The notes below the pieces were generated by a model that worked only from the letters and a program-made list of their open reading frames with translations, had not been told where the DNA came from and made no database searches. Of a DNA stretch of 64,000 bases, positions 46,191 to 54,160 are shown piece by piece (position 1 is the first letter of the stretch; the number at the start of each line of letters is the position of its first letter). Both the position numbers and the translations under genes were made by a program. The DNA comes from Algivirga pacifica (GTDB taxonomy: Bacteria; Bacteroidota; Bacteroidia; Cytophagales; Flammeovirgaceae): positions 62,001 to 126,000 of the forward strand of contig NZ_BAABJX010000005.1 of the NCBI RefSeq assembly GCF_039543525.1. The letters are read 5' to 3'.

Positions 46191-47585
46191 TTACTTTTTC
46201 TTTTTCATGAATTGCTCACTGAGGTGTGTAAAGGGCTTATCAATATTGAAGTATAGGGAGCGAGATTCTCCTTGTTCATCCTCAAGGAATAATAAATCAT
46301 AGCGATGGCCTTTTAAGTGAAGAAGCTCTTGAGTGACAGAGGAGTACCCTAGGTTACGCACAATATCATATTCGTCATGGGCAGAAATCACTAATAGGGC
46401 TTGGTCTTCATTATAGCCGGTGCCAGTGGCCATAATTCCATTGAGAAAGCCCTGATAGATTTGCATGTATTTTTCGAATTTCTCTGTGTTTTTTTCTGCA
46501 AAGTAAGCAAGGGCCAATGTTTCATACTTTCGTATGCCATTGAGTGGTTCTCGATCGATGAGTTCTTCACCTATTTTAATGCAAAGTTGATAATCGCCCT
46601 TTTGGAAGGCTGCTTGCATTTCATTGTCTTGCATGCTGTAAGGAGCATAGGCTTTGGTATTGGCATATCCGTAGTATAACATAAAGTACTCATCCAGCGA
46701 TAAGCTTAAAGGGCTGTTTTTAAACTTTTTACTTAATTGTTTATAAGAGTATTTTCCTCTCCGATGCTCACTCCATTGGGACAGTTGTTTTAGGTTTTTG
46801 GCATGAATATCCTTAAAGAGTATATGCTGCTCATTGTTGTAGTAGAAAACTTCCTCTGGAGTACGAGACATAATGAGTGCCTGGGCTTTCATCGCTAAAT
46901 GTGAGATGTCATCTGTTAACGTAAAGGCTTGTTCAAATTCATCGGCTGCTTTTGTGTAGTCTTTTTGATCAAAGTAGGCTAATCCTTCAACAATGTACAT
47001 ACTGCTATTCAGAGGGGCAATGGTTTTGGCTTGCTGTGCCCACTTGATGGTCTCCTCCAAATGTCCTTGATCGTAGTTAACCCATGCCAGCAAGTATAAA
47101 GGCATAATGTTTTGTCCGTCCATGGTAACGGCTTTTTCCAGTAGTTCTAGTCCTTCTTCAGTTTTTCCTGACAGGTGTAAGAGCATTCCCTTGCGGGCAT
47201 GTCCATTGGGATCCTCAGGCAGCAGCAAAACATATTGCTCCATATGATACAACGCACCATTCAAATCTGATTGTAGTTCCAGTAATCCACTGAGGTTATA
47301 ATGGACATCGGCATTGTTGGGGGCTAGCTGTAGTATAGTTAGGTAATCTATTTGGGCGCTATCAAAAGCAGCTATTTCCCAGTAACAATTGCCCCTGATT
47401 TGTAAGGCTATAGTATCCTCCGGAAGGGTGGATAAATGAGTAGATAATAATGTAATGGCTTCTCGATAAGCCCCTTGTTGGTATAAAGTTTCCCCTTTTT
47501 CAATTATGGTATTGTTGGTTTGTGCAAAAAGTAAAGGCCAATGGATAAGCGTTAGGAGTAGGATGCTGATATATTTTTTAGTCAT
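46191..47585 (-). CDS. secreted TPR-repeat protein
   Basis: A 464-aa protein with a signal peptide (ending LLFAQ) and about six to seven TPR repeats across residues 28-230, for example AYREAITLLSTHLSTLPEDT, AFDSAQIDYLTILQLAPNNA and DYTKAADEFEQAFTLTDDIS. The C-terminal half has no recognised domain. TPRs mediate protein-protein contacts; the partner is unknown. The gene has 592 bp of gene-free DNA upstream. Confidence 0.8.
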   Translation of the reverse strand: MTKKYISILLLTLIHWPLLFAQTNNTIIEKGETLYQQGAYREAITLLSTHLSTLPEDTIALQIRGNCYWEIAAFDSAQIDYLTILQLAPNNADVHYNLSGLLELQSDLNGALYHMEQYVLLLPEDPNGHARKGMLLHLSGKTEEGLELLEKAVTMDGQNIMPLYLLAWVNYDQGHLEETIKWAQQAKTIAPLNSSMYIVEGLAYFDQKDYTKAADEFEQAFTLTDDISHLAMKAQALIMSRTPEEVFYYNNEQHILFKDIHAKNLKQLSQWSEHRRGKYSYKQLSKKFKNSPLSLSLDEYFMLYYGYANTKAYAPYSMQDNEMQAAFQKGDYQLCIKIGEELIDREPLNGIRKYETLALAYFAEKNTEKFEKYMQIYQGFLNGIMATGTGYNEDQALLVISAHDEYDIVRNLGYSSVTQELLHLKGHRYDLLFLEDEQGESRSLYFNIDKPFTHLSEQFMKKKK

Positions 47586-47891
47586 TGGATTCAGGGGTTA
47601 TTTTCATTGGGTTGTGAGGAATAAGTCACACCATTCGATTTATAATACAATGAAATGTATTGTTTCAGTAAGTAGTTGAGGAAGGACTTTATATATAGGC
47701 ATGACTTGTTAGTTGGTAATGGGTTATCAATGAGTTTGAACCTTCCATTTTTTAATTTAAAGAACCTTTTGAGGATTGGTGTTTACCTTTCTTTAATACA
47801 TGTTAAGCCTTATTCAGGCATGTAGGAATTTTGCTTGTTTCATAGGAAAATGGAGTGATCAACAAGGATATATGAAAAAAATGAGAGAGAG

Positions 47892-47923
47892 TTTGTTCAT
47901 ATATGACAAAAGTATTACATTTG
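47892..47923 (+). promoter_or_regulatory. consensus Bacteroidota promoter
   Basis: TTTG at 47892-47895, a 20-bp spacer and TACATTTG at 47916-47923 match the -33/-7 pattern exactly. Transcription would start near 47928-47932. This is the best promoter match in the window. Confidence 0.65.
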
Positions 47924-47927
47924 TAAA

Positions 47928-47941
47928 TGAATACTCATTCA
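47928..47941. promoter_or_regulatory. operator-like TGAAT-N4-ATTCA at the start site
   Basis: TGAAT-ACTC-ATTCA is an inverted repeat placed right at the predicted start site. The form is like operators of TetR-type regulators (for example B. subtilis FadR). No TetR gene is in the window. Confidence 0.35.
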
Positions 47942-48093
47942 CTTAAGTAAATGAGGCATTCCCAAAGAATAGATAAATCGTCATAGATATATAAGATATA
48001 GTTTAGGTGATCGAAAGATTGCCTATCCGATTAGTTAGTTTAATAGGTTTCTAGAGACTGCCCCTTTGCAATGCATTGGGGTAGCTTTTTTTT
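47930..48093 (+). ncRNA. possible small RNA or attenuated leader
   Basis: From the predicted start to the T-run is about 164 nt with no gene. It ends in a terminator-type hairpin, CTGCCCC...GGGGTAG plus T8. It could be a free-standing small RNA or a leader whose terminator controls the methyltransferase gene 84 bp downstream. No known riboswitch class was recognised. Confidence 0.35.
48058..48093 (+). terminator. intrinsic terminator upstream of the methyltransferase gene
   Basis: CTGCCCC (48058-48064) pairs with GGGGTAG (48078-48084, one G-U pair), followed by C and eight T residues. The loop contains the palindromic word AATGCATT, allowing an alternative fold. Confidence 0.6.
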
Positions 48094-48177
48094 AGAGGAA
48101 TGGTTCATAAAGACTTCACGAAATAATTATTTAATTTGCTCGTTTTGTGTAAGTAATAAAGATTAAAAAAGAATAAA

Positions 48178-48996
48178 ATGGACAATTCAGACAAAAGGAA
48201 AGCGGCGGAAAGCCGTTACCTTGAGATCAACCGAAAACTGTGGAACGATAAAACTACCCATCATTTAACTTCTGATTTTTACAGGCAGGAGCACTTCTTA
48301 AAGGGAGAGAATTCTCTAAAACAAATTGAGCTGGATTTATTGGGAGACCTTAAAGGAAAAGAGGTGTTGCACTTACAATGTCATTTTGGGCAAGACTCCT
48401 TGTCTATGGCACGTATGGGCGCTAAAGTTACCGGGGTAGACCTTTCTGATAAGGCCATTGAAACGGCTAAAGGACTGGCAGAAGAACTATCGCTGGACGC
48501 TGACTTTATTTGCTGTGATTTATATACCCTTCCTGAACACCTGAATAAGCAGTTTGACATAGTCTTTGCTTCCTATGGCACGATAGGTTGGTTGCCAGAT
48601 ATGGATCGTTGGGCTGCGATTGTTCAGCAATACCTCAAACCAGGAGGGCAATTTGTCTTTGTAGAGTTTCATCCTGTCGTATGGATGTTTGATGATCATT
48701 TTAAGAATGTTGATTACAGGTACTTTAAATCGGAACCTATCGTAGAACTAACCGAAGGGACTTATGCTGATCCGGATGCACCTATTTCCAATAATTCGGT
48801 GAGCTGGAATCACAGTTTATCAGAGGTCATCGGAAGTCTGCTGAAACAAGGATTACAACTAAAGCACTTTGAGGAGTTTGATTACTCTCCTTATGATTGC
48901 TTTGCCCATACAGAACAAGTTGGAGAGAGCCAATATAGAATCAAACACCATGGAGATAAGTTGCCGATGACCTACTCTCTGTTGATGGAAAAGTAG
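48178..48996 (+). CDS. SAM-dependent methyltransferase
   Basis: A 272-aa class I methyltransferase. Motif I is VLHLQCHFGQDSL (a Bacteroidota variant with HLQCHFG in place of the usual DxGxG), followed by GVDLSDKAIE for the SAM ribose and FDIVFASYGTIGWLPD. The substrate is unknown; a small molecule is likely. It stands alone behind a long gene-free leader that may regulate it. Confidence 0.88.
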   Translation: MDNSDKRKAAESRYLEINRKLWNDKTTHHLTSDFYRQEHFLKGENSLKQIELDLLGDLKGKEVLHLQCHFGQDSLSMARMGAKVTGVDLSDKAIETAKGLAEELSLDADFICCDLYTLPEHLNKQFDIVFASYGTIGWLPDMDRWAAIVQQYLKPGGQFVFVEFHPVVWMFDDHFKNVDYRYFKSEPIVELTEGTYADPDAPISNNSVSWNHSLSEVIGSLLKQGLQLKHFEEFDYSPYDCFAHTEQVGESQYRIKHHGDKLPMTYSLLMEK

Positions 48997-49012
48997 TGAT
49001 GCCGCAAATAGT

Positions 49013-49332
49013 GTAGAAATCACTATTTCTAAAAAAAGTTAAAAAAGTGGTAGGGTGAATCCATTTTAGTCTGTATAACTTATTGAAAGCACGGATGATA
49101 CGAGCAAAAGATGAAAGCTCTTTTCCTGTTTAACCATGCAACTAGAATGTTGCGACTTATATGACTACTATTGGATAAAAGAACAGTTTATGCCAAGTCG
49201 AGAACTTTTTGAGCGAGAAAAGATTTTTTGGACTTGATGGCATAAAAAGAAAGATCAAGAACCTTGTTCGATTTTTTAGGCTGAGCAAATGAACAAACGA
49301 ATAAAAGAGCCTCCAGGAATGGAGGTTTTTTT
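49013..49332 (+). ncRNA. possible structured RNA upstream of mscS
   Basis: Several stem-loops follow one another: TAGAAAT-CACT-ATTTCTA (49013-49030), GAGC...GCTC (around 49102-49120), GCAAC-TAGAAT-GTTGC (around 49138-49153) and ATGCCAAGTC paired with GACTTGATGGCAT across about 30 nt (49191-49244). The region ends in a clear terminator at 49308-49332. No promoter match was found and no known RNA family is recognised, so the call is tentative. Confidence 0.3.
49308..49332 (+). terminator. Rho-independent terminator
   Basis: CCTCC-AGGAAT-GGAGG is followed by seven T residues. It lies 310 bp after the methyltransferase stop and 126 bp before mscS, so it ends either the methyltransferase message or a separate RNA. 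Confidence 0.75.
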
Positions 49333-49382
49333 ATACCCTTAGGTTTCTAAGGATAATGTCTTGTTAGATGATTTTTGACATT

Positions 49383-49412
49383 TTTGATCCTGCTATTGAT
49401 TCCTTATCTTTC
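49383..49412 (+). promoter_or_regulatory. probable mscS promoter
   Basis: TTTG at 49383-49386, an 18-bp spacer and TATCTTTC at 49405-49412 match the Bacteroidota pattern except for the last base. The leader would be about 40 nt. Confidence 0.4.
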
Positions 49413-49457
49413 TTGGATTCTAAATAATACACTCATTATACAATAATCCGAAGAACT

Positions 49458-50273
49458 ATGAACGATATAGAGAAACTAATGCAGAAGTTGGTGGATATTG
49501 GTACCGAATATGGTCTGAAATTGATTGGGGCGGTAATTGTCCTGGTGATTGGCTTGTGGGCCGTAAAGCTGATTACCAATATCATTAAGAAACGAATGGA
49601 AAACTCTCAACTGGATGTTAGTGTTCGTCCTTTCTTAATCAGCTTAATCAATACCCTGCTGAAGGTATTACTGGGGATAGCGGTTTTAAGTACTATGGGT
49701 ATCGAGATGACATCCTTTGTCGCGATACTAGGTGCGGCTGGTTTGGCCGTGGGTATGGCCTTGTCAGGTACCTTGCAGAACTTTGCTGGAGGAGTGATGA
49801 TTCTTATTTTTAAACCGTTTAGGGTGGGACATTTTATAGAGGCGCAAGGTTACTCCGGAACGGTCAAGGAAATACAAATCTTTGTAACCATTCTTAATAC
49901 GGCAGATAACAAGGTTATCATTATTCCTAATGGACCACTCTCAAATGGGTCATTGATTAATTATTCAAGAGAAGAAAAAAGGAGAGTGGACTGGACGATT
50001 GGAGTGAGTTACGATGATGATATGGAGAAAGTTCAGGCAGTGATTAGAGAGGTAGTTCAGTCTGATGACAGAGTATTGAAAGACCCTGAAGTCTTTATTG
50101 GCCTGAACCAGTTTGCCGACAGTTCTGTCAACTTTGCGGTAAGGGCATGGGTGAAGAAGGAGGATTATTGGGGTGTATATTTTGACACCAACAAAAAGCT
50201 ATTTGCGGCATTTAATGAGCAAGGAATTAGCATTCCTTATCCACAAATGGACATTCATATGAAAGAGAAATAA
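49458..50273 (+). CDS. mscS: MscS-type small mechanosensitive channel
   Basis: A 271-aa three-span MscS protein that releases solutes during osmotic downshift. The pore helix TM3 is GAAGLAVGMALSGTLQNFAGG, followed by KPFRVGHFIEAQGYSGTVKE and the beta domain (VIIIPNGPLSNGSLINYS). Length and order equal E. coli MscS (286 aa). Its stop codon is inside the first arm of a 22-bp hairpin shared with the opposite gene. Confidence 0.95.
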   Translation: MNDIEKLMQKLVDIGTEYGLKLIGAVIVLVIGLWAVKLITNIIKKRMENSQLDVSVRPFLISLINTLLKVLLGIAVLSTMGIEMTSFVAILGAAGLAVGMALSGTLQNFAGGVMILIFKPFRVGHFIEAQGYSGTVKEIQIFVTILNTADNKVIIIPNGPLSNGSLINYSREEKRRVDWTIGVSYDDDMEKVQAVIREVVQSDDRVLKDPEVFIGLNQFADSSVNFAVRAWVKKEDYWGVYFDTNKKLFAAFNEQGISIPYPQMDIHMKEK

Positions 50274-50319
50274 AAATATAAAACGTTCGTAGCATACGCT
50301 ACGAACGTTTTATATTTTT
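50272..50319. terminator. bidirectional terminator with a 22-bp perfect stem
   Basis: AAAAATATAAAACGTTCGTA plus GC pairs perfectly with its reverse complement around ATAC. It overlaps the stop codons of both mscS and the Cys-rich small gene. It is A-rich on one side and T-rich on the other, so it can stop both transcripts. Confidence 0.9.
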
Positions 50320-50471
50320 GGGCACTTTTTACAGTACTTCCCTTTCTTTTTATACTTTTTACAGCACTTCTTTTTGTTCTCACAAAATAAGCACGCTCCT
50401 TGTTCGAATTCACAGATCGTATCGTCTTTGAATTCCTCATTAAATGGCTTGATTAACTTCTCTAATCCCAT
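50310..50471 (-). CDS. Cys/Lys-rich small protein
   Basis: A 53-aa protein from ATG 50471 (MGLEKLIKPFNEEFKDD). The second half has eight cysteines in CEFEQGACLFCENKKKCCKK and CKKCPKI, separated by lysines; they may bind a metal or contact RNA. An ATG at 50546 would add 25 less coherent residues. It lies 86 bp after the ABC ATPase gene and might be the end of that operon. The function is unknown. Confidence 0.6.
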   Translation of the reverse strand: MGLEKLIKPFNEEFKDDTICEFEQGACLFCENKKKCCKKYKKKGKYCKKCPKI

Positions 50472-50556
50472 GATCGTTTGCCTGATAGTCTGATAATCAT
50501 TTATGTATCCCAAGATAATACAATGAAAATCTAGGGATAGTTTCATTTAAAGGTGA

Positions 50557-51315
50557 CTATCTACTTTTTTCTTCTTTAAACTTCCTAACCAGGTTGTTAG
50601 CGAAAAGGAATTCTTGTAACTCAGGACTTTTGGCATCTAGAATTTCCTTATTGTTCCCTTCCCAAACTTTATGTCCTTGATGGATATACATAATGTATTC
50701 TCCAATTTCCATTACGGAGTTCATATCGTGAGAAACGACAATGGTCGTTAGATTATACTCATGAGTAATCTCTTGAATAAGATTATCGATCATCAATGAG
50801 GTTTGAGGGTCCAACCCGGAGTTAGGCTCATCACAGAATAGGTATTGGGAGTTCATCACGATCGCCCTTGCAATACCTACTCGCTTTTGCATTCCTCCGC
50901 TAATCTCCGCAGGTTTTCTATCAGCTGCATTTTCTAGCCCTACTCTTTTTAGACAGAAGAATACACGTTCTTTCTTCTCGCTGGCAGACATGTTTGTCAA
51001 CATGTCCAAAGGGAATCGAACGTTTTCCTCTACGGTTTTGGAGTCGAAAAGAGCCCCTCCTTGAAAAAGCATTCCAACTTCACGTCGAATCTGCTTTTGC
51101 GTATCTATGTTTGATTCATAAAAATCTCTACCATCAAAGAGTACTTTGCCTTCGTCGGGCTGTATAAGGCCTACAATACATTTAAGCAATACACTCTTAC
51201 CAGTACCACTGGCACCAATAATCATATTGGTTTTTCCTTTCTCAAATTTTGCGCTGACATTCTTAAGAACATCCTTGTCTCCAAAGCTCTTGGATATATT
51301 TTCAATCTGAATCAT
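50557..51315 (-). CDS. mlaF: MlaF-like ABC transporter ATP-binding protein
   Basis: A 252-aa ABC ATPase. Walker A GASGTGKS, signature SGGMQKRVGIARAI, Walker B YLFCDEPNSGLDP and H-loop VVSHDMNSV are all present. The GxQKRV signature and the MlaE-type permease upstream place it in the Mla/MCE phospholipid transport group, which keeps the outer membrane asymmetric. No MCE-domain (MlaD) gene follows here, unlike the usual order. The gap to the permease gene is 63 bp. Confidence 0.85.
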   Translation of the reverse strand: MIQIENISKSFGDKDVLKNVSAKFEKGKTNMIIGASGTGKSVLLKCIVGLIQPDEGKVLFDGRDFYESNIDTQKQIRREVGMLFQGGALFDSKTVEENVRFPLDMLTNMSASEKKERVFFCLKRVGLENAADRKPAEISGGMQKRVGIARAIVMNSQYLFCDEPNSGLDPQTSLMIDNLIQEITHEYNLTTIVVSHDMNSVMEIGEYIMYIHQGHKVWEGNNKEILDAKSPELQEFLFANNLVRKFKEEKSR

Positions 51316-51378
51316 ATTGGTTGATCTGAGTTTCCTGAAGTGCTTATTTCATGGTTTGATGTTGAAACTGCCAGTGTA

Positions 51379-52107
51379 TTAGAGTAATAACTTGGCAAGT
51401 AACAAGTCTGCAACCAAAATAAGGATACTGCTGCTATTAAAGGCAGAAGTAGAAGATTGCCCTACTTCCAATGCTCCTCCTTTGGTATAAAATCCTTTGA
51501 AGGCAGAGATAGAAGTAACAATAAATCCAAAAACAATTGCTTTGATCAAGGCAAAAGGAACTGTAAAGGGATCGAACTCCATACGCAAACCGTAGAAGTA
51601 GTCTGCTACAGACATGAGTCCGGTAAGCATAACAAGTACATACCCACCTAATATACTCAAGAATGCAGAGTAAATGACCAATGGTGGAAACATAATGATA
51701 CCGGCTACAATTTTTGGAAGTACCAAGTAAGAGGCAGAGTTAATCCCCATGACTTCAAGCGCATCAATTTGTTCTGAAATTCGCATGGTCCCTAGCTCAC
51801 TGGCAATATTGGAGCCTACTTTTCCGGCCAGAATAATCGCCGTTACGGTAGGGGCAAATTCTAATACGACCATTTCTCTTTCGGCAAAACCAATAATAGA
51901 GATAGGAATAAATGGAGAGTCCAGGGCATTATCCATTTGTAGGACGATTACCGCACCCACAAAGAAGGCTATGATAGAGACAATCATGATAGAATTATTC
52001 CCCACCATAATGCACTCGTCCATCATACGAGACAAATATACTTTTAGCGGCTCCCTATTTCGGAACAGCTTTCCCATAAAAATAATATACTTTCCTAAGG
52101 CTTTCAT
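51379..52107 (-). CDS. mlaE: MlaE-like ABC transporter permease
   Basis: A 242-aa permease of the MlaE family with about five membrane segments. The conserved segment is ILAGKVGSNIASELGTMRIS, followed by EQIDALEVMGINSASYLVLP, which contains the EQIxALxxMG signature. It heads the two-gene unit with the ATPase. It would form the inner-membrane part of a lipid transporter. Confidence 0.9.
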   Translation of the reverse strand: MKALGKYIIFMGKLFRNREPLKVYLSRMMDECIMVGNNSIMIVSIIAFFVGAVIVLQMDNALDSPFIPISIIGFAEREMVVLEFAPTVTAIILAGKVGSNIASELGTMRISEQIDALEVMGINSASYLVLPKIVAGIIMFPPLVIYSAFLSILGGYVLVMLTGLMSVADYFYGLRMEFDPFTVPFALIKAIVFGFIVTSISAFKGFYTKGGALEVGQSSTSAFNSSSILILVADLLLAKLLL

Positions 52108-52460
52108 TTTTTAGCTATTAGTGCTAGCAGAAGCTAGTGTAGTTCTATTGTATGCCAAAATCATACGGTGTACAATATGATCAAGGTATTGCAATATTAT
52201 AAGAACTTCCATGTCAATCAAAAGTTTTAATAAGTTTCCTGACATAGGAGGAAAAGCTTTGTATTTTTTTAACGTCCTGAATCAGTGGAATTCTCCATGG
52301 GGTTTCCATGTGACCTCATGTAGATATTGAGGATTTGTAGGCATTTTACATTACCTTCGGGGCGAAATCATTGGAGTGGAAGGTTAAAGGGCTTATGTTT
52401 TATCGATTACTTCTTACCTTCTACCTTAAAAATATTGGTATTAAAACGGAAACATAAATC
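52108..52460. other. 353-bp gene-free divergent region
   Basis: Between mlaE and the SDR gene. No gene is seen. It holds TACCTTCG at 52352-52359 (one base from TAnnTTTG), with a TTTG 14 bp upstream, too close for a standard promoter. A degenerate inverted pair occurs at 52380-52432 (GGAAGGTTAAAGG against TTACCTTCTACCTT). Confidence 0.45.
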
Positions 52461-53156
52461 ATGATTGTAGTAACAGGAGGAACCAAGGGTATTGGGAAAG
52501 CCATCATTCATAAGTTTGCGCAGGCAGGACATGCTGTAGCAGTTTGTGCCCGTAACGAGCAAGACCTTATGGCACTGAAAACAGAGGTGGAAAGTACCTA
52601 TGGTATTAAAGTTTATGCACAACCGGCTGACCTTTCAAAGAAGGAAGAGGCGATGAAGTTTATTGATTTTGTTCTCCAAACAGGTGAAGAGGTGGATATT
52701 CTGGTGAACAATACGGGGGTATTTGTACCAGGAGCGATTCATGAAGAAGAGGATGGCGTATTGGAAATGGTGATGCAAACCAATTTGTATAGTGCTTACT
52801 ATCTTTCAAGAGGGTTTATTAAAGGCATGAAAGAGCGTCAAGAAGGACATATCTTCAATATTGCATCCGTAGCCGGAATTATGGCTTACCCGAATGGAGG
52901 GACCTATGCCATTTCTAAACATGCGATGATGGGATTGTCTAAATGTCTAAGGGAAGAGTTGAAGCCTCATAATATTAAGGTAACCTCTATTATGCCAGGA
53001 GCAACCTATACGGCGAGCTGGGATGGCGTAGAGTTGCCAGAAGATCGCTTCAGTAAACCGGAAGATGTAGCCGATGTGGTTTATGCATCATATATCCTAT
53101 CGGATCGTTCTTGTGTAGAGGAAGTCGTTATTCGTCCACAGTTAGGTGATCTATAA
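52461..53156 (+). CDS. short-chain dehydrogenase/reductase
   Basis: A 231-aa classical SDR. The cofactor motif is VVTGGTKGIGKAI; the NAG-type motif is NNTGV; the catalytic triad is Ser in NIASVAG, Tyr and Lys in YAISKHA. The Arg in CARNEQD after the second strand suggests NADPH. The substrate is unknown. The next gene (acyltransferase) follows on the same strand after a 180-bp repeat-rich gap. Confidence 0.9.
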   Translation: MIVVTGGTKGIGKAIIHKFAQAGHAVAVCARNEQDLMALKTEVESTYGIKVYAQPADLSKKEEAMKFIDFVLQTGEEVDILVNNTGVFVPGAIHEEEDGVLEMVMQTNLYSAYYLSRGFIKGMKERQEGHIFNIASVAGIMAYPNGGTYAISKHAMMGLSKCLREELKPHNIKVTSIMPGATYTASWDGVELPEDRFSKPEDVADVVYASYILSDRSCVEEVVIRPQLGDL

Positions 53157-53162
53157 CACTTT

Positions 53163-53315
53163 GTTGAGGCGGCTTGCACCGCTGGTTGAGCGCTTCGCTG
53201 TTGAGATTCACCTTCGGTGAGTTGAGAAAAGAAGGTAGGGCTTCGCCCTAAAATAGGAAAATAGCACAGGACATCACCCTAGAATAGGAAAAATAGCACA
53301 GGGCATCGCCCTGTG
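53163..53315. repeat. GTTGA mini-hairpin string (one-armed)
   Basis: GTTGAG words alternate with mini-hairpins GCGGC/CCGC, AGCG-CTT-CGCT, TCACC-TTC-GGTGA and AGGGC-TTC-GCCCT (about 53237-53249). Then AATAGGAAAATAGCACAGG is repeated as a unit, and the element ends with ACAGGGC-ATC-GCCCTGT (53299-53315). Its first 28 bp are almost identical to the left arm of the element at 61899. There is no matching right arm. Confidence 0.8.
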
Positions 53316-53336
53316 TCAATTATATTATTATCAATT

Positions 53337-53930
53337 ATGATCAGGTTAATATTTAGATTATTGTTCTGGCTAAAAGGCTGGACAATGAATGTACATGAGG
53401 AAGTAGATCTGGAGCAAGTGAAAAGGTCCGTAGCATTGGCAGCTCCTCATACGACAAATTGGGATCTCGTATTCGCGGTAGAGGGATGCCGACAAGTAGG
53501 GGTGAAACTGCGTTTTGCCATTAAGAGGGAGTGGATGCGTTTCCCATTGAATATTGCTATTCGTCCAATGGGGGGAATAGGTATTGACCGCCGCCCGAAG
53601 GATGGAAGAACCAAAAAACTGAGTATGGTAGAGGCTATGGCCAATTTGTTCAAGACCAGAGACGAACTGGTGGTGATGGTGCCGCCAGAGGGAACACGTT
53701 CCAAGGTAGAGCAATGGCGTACAGGATTTTATTATACGGCTTTGGAAGCAGGAGTACCAATCACGTTGTGTTACCTTGATTTTAAGCACAAGGTAGCGGG
53801 TATCGGTAAAGTATTGCACCCTACCGGGGATGTTGAGAAGGATATGAGAGAAATTATGGATTTCTATAAGCAGTATGGGCAGTATCCTAAGTTTCCGGAG
53901 ATGTTTTCTTTGGATCAGCGATATATATAG
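53337..53930 (+). CDS. PlsC-like lysophospholipid acyltransferase
   Basis: A 197-aa acyltransferase. The catalytic HX4D motif is APHTTNWD, and the acceptor-binding motif is PPEGTRSK; both are characteristic of the PlsC (1-acylglycerol-3-phosphate acyltransferase) superfamily. It begins with a short hydrophobic helix (MIRLIFRLLFWLKGW). The ATG at 53337 is better than the GTG at 53313. The acceptor is unknown. It is short compared with typical PlsC. Confidence 0.85.
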   Translation: MIRLIFRLLFWLKGWTMNVHEEVDLEQVKRSVALAAPHTTNWDLVFAVEGCRQVGVKLRFAIKREWMRFPLNIAIRPMGGIGIDRRPKDGRTKKLSMVEAMANLFKTRDELVVMVPPEGTRSKVEQWRTGFYYTALEAGVPITLCYLDFKHKVAGIGKVLHPTGDVEKDMREIMDFYKQYGQYPKFPEMFSLDQRYI

Positions 53931-53960
53931 TCTAGTTTATCGCTTGAATAAACAACCCGT

Positions 53961-54152
53961 ATACTACCAACCCGCTTTGTTGAATCGTTGAATTTCAATA
54001 CTTCGTATTGAGTTGAATTGAGCTTCGCTCGTTGATTCGAGTTGATAGGTTGTTTGAGTGTTTGTATATATTTCAATCAACAGTTCAACTCGAATCAACG
54101 ATTCAACGAGCGAAGCTCAATTCAACGATTCAACAAAGCGGGTTGGTAGTAT
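53961..54152. repeat. near-complete 192-bp palindrome, 32-bp perfect arms
   Basis: The first 32 bp (53961-53992, starting ATACTACCAACCCGC) are repeated exactly as the reverse complement at 54121-54152. Inside, GAGC-TTC-GCTC and AATAC-TTC-GTATT mini-hairpins and GTTGATTCGAGTTGA words are also mirrored, with a small insertion in one half. It lies between the convergent acyltransferase and MarR genes, about 8 bp before the MarR stop. Confidence 0.9.
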
Positions 54153-54160
54153 GCCAGTTA

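Larger units (their letters stand above)
47586..48177. other. 592-bp gene-free region with a promoter and structured leader
   Basis: No coding frame was seen. The right half holds a full-consensus promoter (47892-47923), a TetR-type operator-like inverted repeat at the start site, and a terminator-like hairpin 84 bp before the methyltransferase ATG. The left half (47586-47890), which should hold the TPR gene's promoter, shows nothing clear. Confidence 0.55.

Noticed and set aside
49136..49237. 33-codon plus-strand frame starting MQLECCDLYDYY
   Set aside because: It overlaps the stem-loops of the putative RNA and shows no recognisable domain; chance is more likely.
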